Assembly: GCA_964628185.1 (NCBI GenBank)
Contig: CAZVLQ010000005.1
Coordinates: 1 to 64,000 of the forward strand
Direction of reading: 5' to 3'
Length of the DNA: 64,000 bases
Source: CAZVLQ01 sp964628185
Lineage (GTDB): Bacteria; Pseudomonadota; Zetaproteobacteria; Mariprofundales; Mariprofundaceae
Positions 63,649 through 64,000 of this stretch are shown here, piece by piece. Each line of letters starts with the position of its first letter. The first letter of the stretch is position 1. Made by a program: the position numbers and the translations under genes. A model generated the notes under the pieces. The model did no database searches, had not been told where the DNA came from, and was given only the letters and a program-made list of their open reading frames with translations.

Positions 63649-64000
63649 CTATTTCAACAAAAATTCCAGCAAGGCCTTTTGCGCATGCAGGCGGTTTTCA
63701 GCCTCATCCCAAACCACGGATTGCGGTCCGTCGATGACGTCCACCGATACTTCCTCGCCGCGATGGGCCGGCAGGCAGTGCATGAACAGGGCGTCAGGCC
63801 TGGCTCTCGCCATAACGCCCGCATCCACCTGGAAACCGGCGAAGGCCTTTTCACGCACCTTTTGCTCCTCTTCCTGTCCCATCGAGGCCCACACATCGGT
63901 CGTGACCAGGTCGGCATCGCTCGCCGCCTCCAGCGGAATATCCGTAAGTTCAACGTCCGCTTTAAGAGCGCGTGCGGCGGCCAGCAGGTCGTCATCCGGG
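63649..64000 (-). CDS. argF: ornithine carbamoyltransferase, C-terminal part (5' end beyond window)
   Basis: The open frame continues to the window edge. Visible residues include ADLVTTDVWASMGQEEE, the ornithine-binding region, and FMHCLPAHRGEEV with the catalytic HCLP motif, ending in a short LLEFLLK helix. It transfers carbamoyl phosphate to ornithine, giving citrulline for ArgG. It is truncated only by the window. Confidence 0.95.
   Translation of the reverse strand, partial: PDDDLLAAARALKADVELTDIPLEAASDADLVTTDVWASMGQEEEQKVREKAFAGFQVDAGVMARARPDALFMHCLPAHRGEEVSVDVIDGPQSVVWDEAENRLHAQKALLEFLLK

Overview
The window reads as a contiguous, gene-dense chromosomal segment of a proteobacterium, most likely a gammaproteobacterium or a close relative. 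Supporting signs are the pilB-pilC-pilD-coaE cluster, the bioF-bioH-bioC-bioD order, hemX and hemY, the bolA-grxD pair, slyX, and a single atpIBEFHAGDC operon followed by glmU and glmS. The dusB-ntrB-ntrC order is better known from Alphaproteobacteria, so the class assignment is an inference. No rRNA, tRNA or CRISPR array was recognised.

Layout. 1-7000: the tail of a Y1-type transposase, cobA, a glycerol-kinase-like FGGY kinase, a PAS-GAF-GGDEF diguanylate cyclase, metK and ahcY (SAM cycle) and a small secreted EF-hand-like protein. 7000-17700: the F1Fo ATP synthase operon, interrupted by a palindromic repeat between atpA and atpG, then glmU-glmS (UDP-GlcNAc synthesis). 17700-23000: aroE, pilB, pilC, pilD and coaE, tightly packed. 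23000-28000: an accessory island of a Fic AMPylase, an HsdR-type restriction subunit and a YgjP-like metallopeptidase, with no hsdM or hsdS beside them. 28000-34500: yqeY/rpsU, murJ, an NYN-LOTUS protein, a cold-shock gene, a hemolysin-III-type membrane protein, a Nudix hydrolase and an outer-membrane beta-barrel. 34500-46100: the biotin operon, comF, grxC, recQ, haem genes hemD-hemB-hemX-hemY, and bolA-grxD. 46200-54900: a two-component system, a PolB-type exonuclease, a lipA-pckA-DUF255 group and an exonuclease III homologue. 54900-64000: engB, dusB-ntrB-ntrC-slyX, an aminotransferase, a small Rof-like gene, hemJ, a cytochrome b561-like protein, argG and the 3' part of argF.

The most unusual signal is a family of short non-autonomous elements with inverted ends of the form TA(G/A)CCCGTATATTGCA. 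There are two full 250-bp copies (95 percent alike by eye), one 165-bp deletion derivative and several solitary ends. In five cases the terminal TAG or TAA of an element is exactly the stop codon of the adjacent gene. This suggests insertion at the TA of stop codons with regeneration of the stop. Two copies bracket hemJ, one ends a candidate small membrane peptide, and one seems to supply the last codons of grxD.

The second point of interest is the fic-hsdR-ygjP island. It lacks the modification and specificity genes expected with HsdR, and has an operator-like dyad plus three direct repeats spaced 30 and 20 bp apart over the fic start. Start codons were chosen from ribosome binding sites, overlaps and family N-termini, and alternatives are given where they matter.
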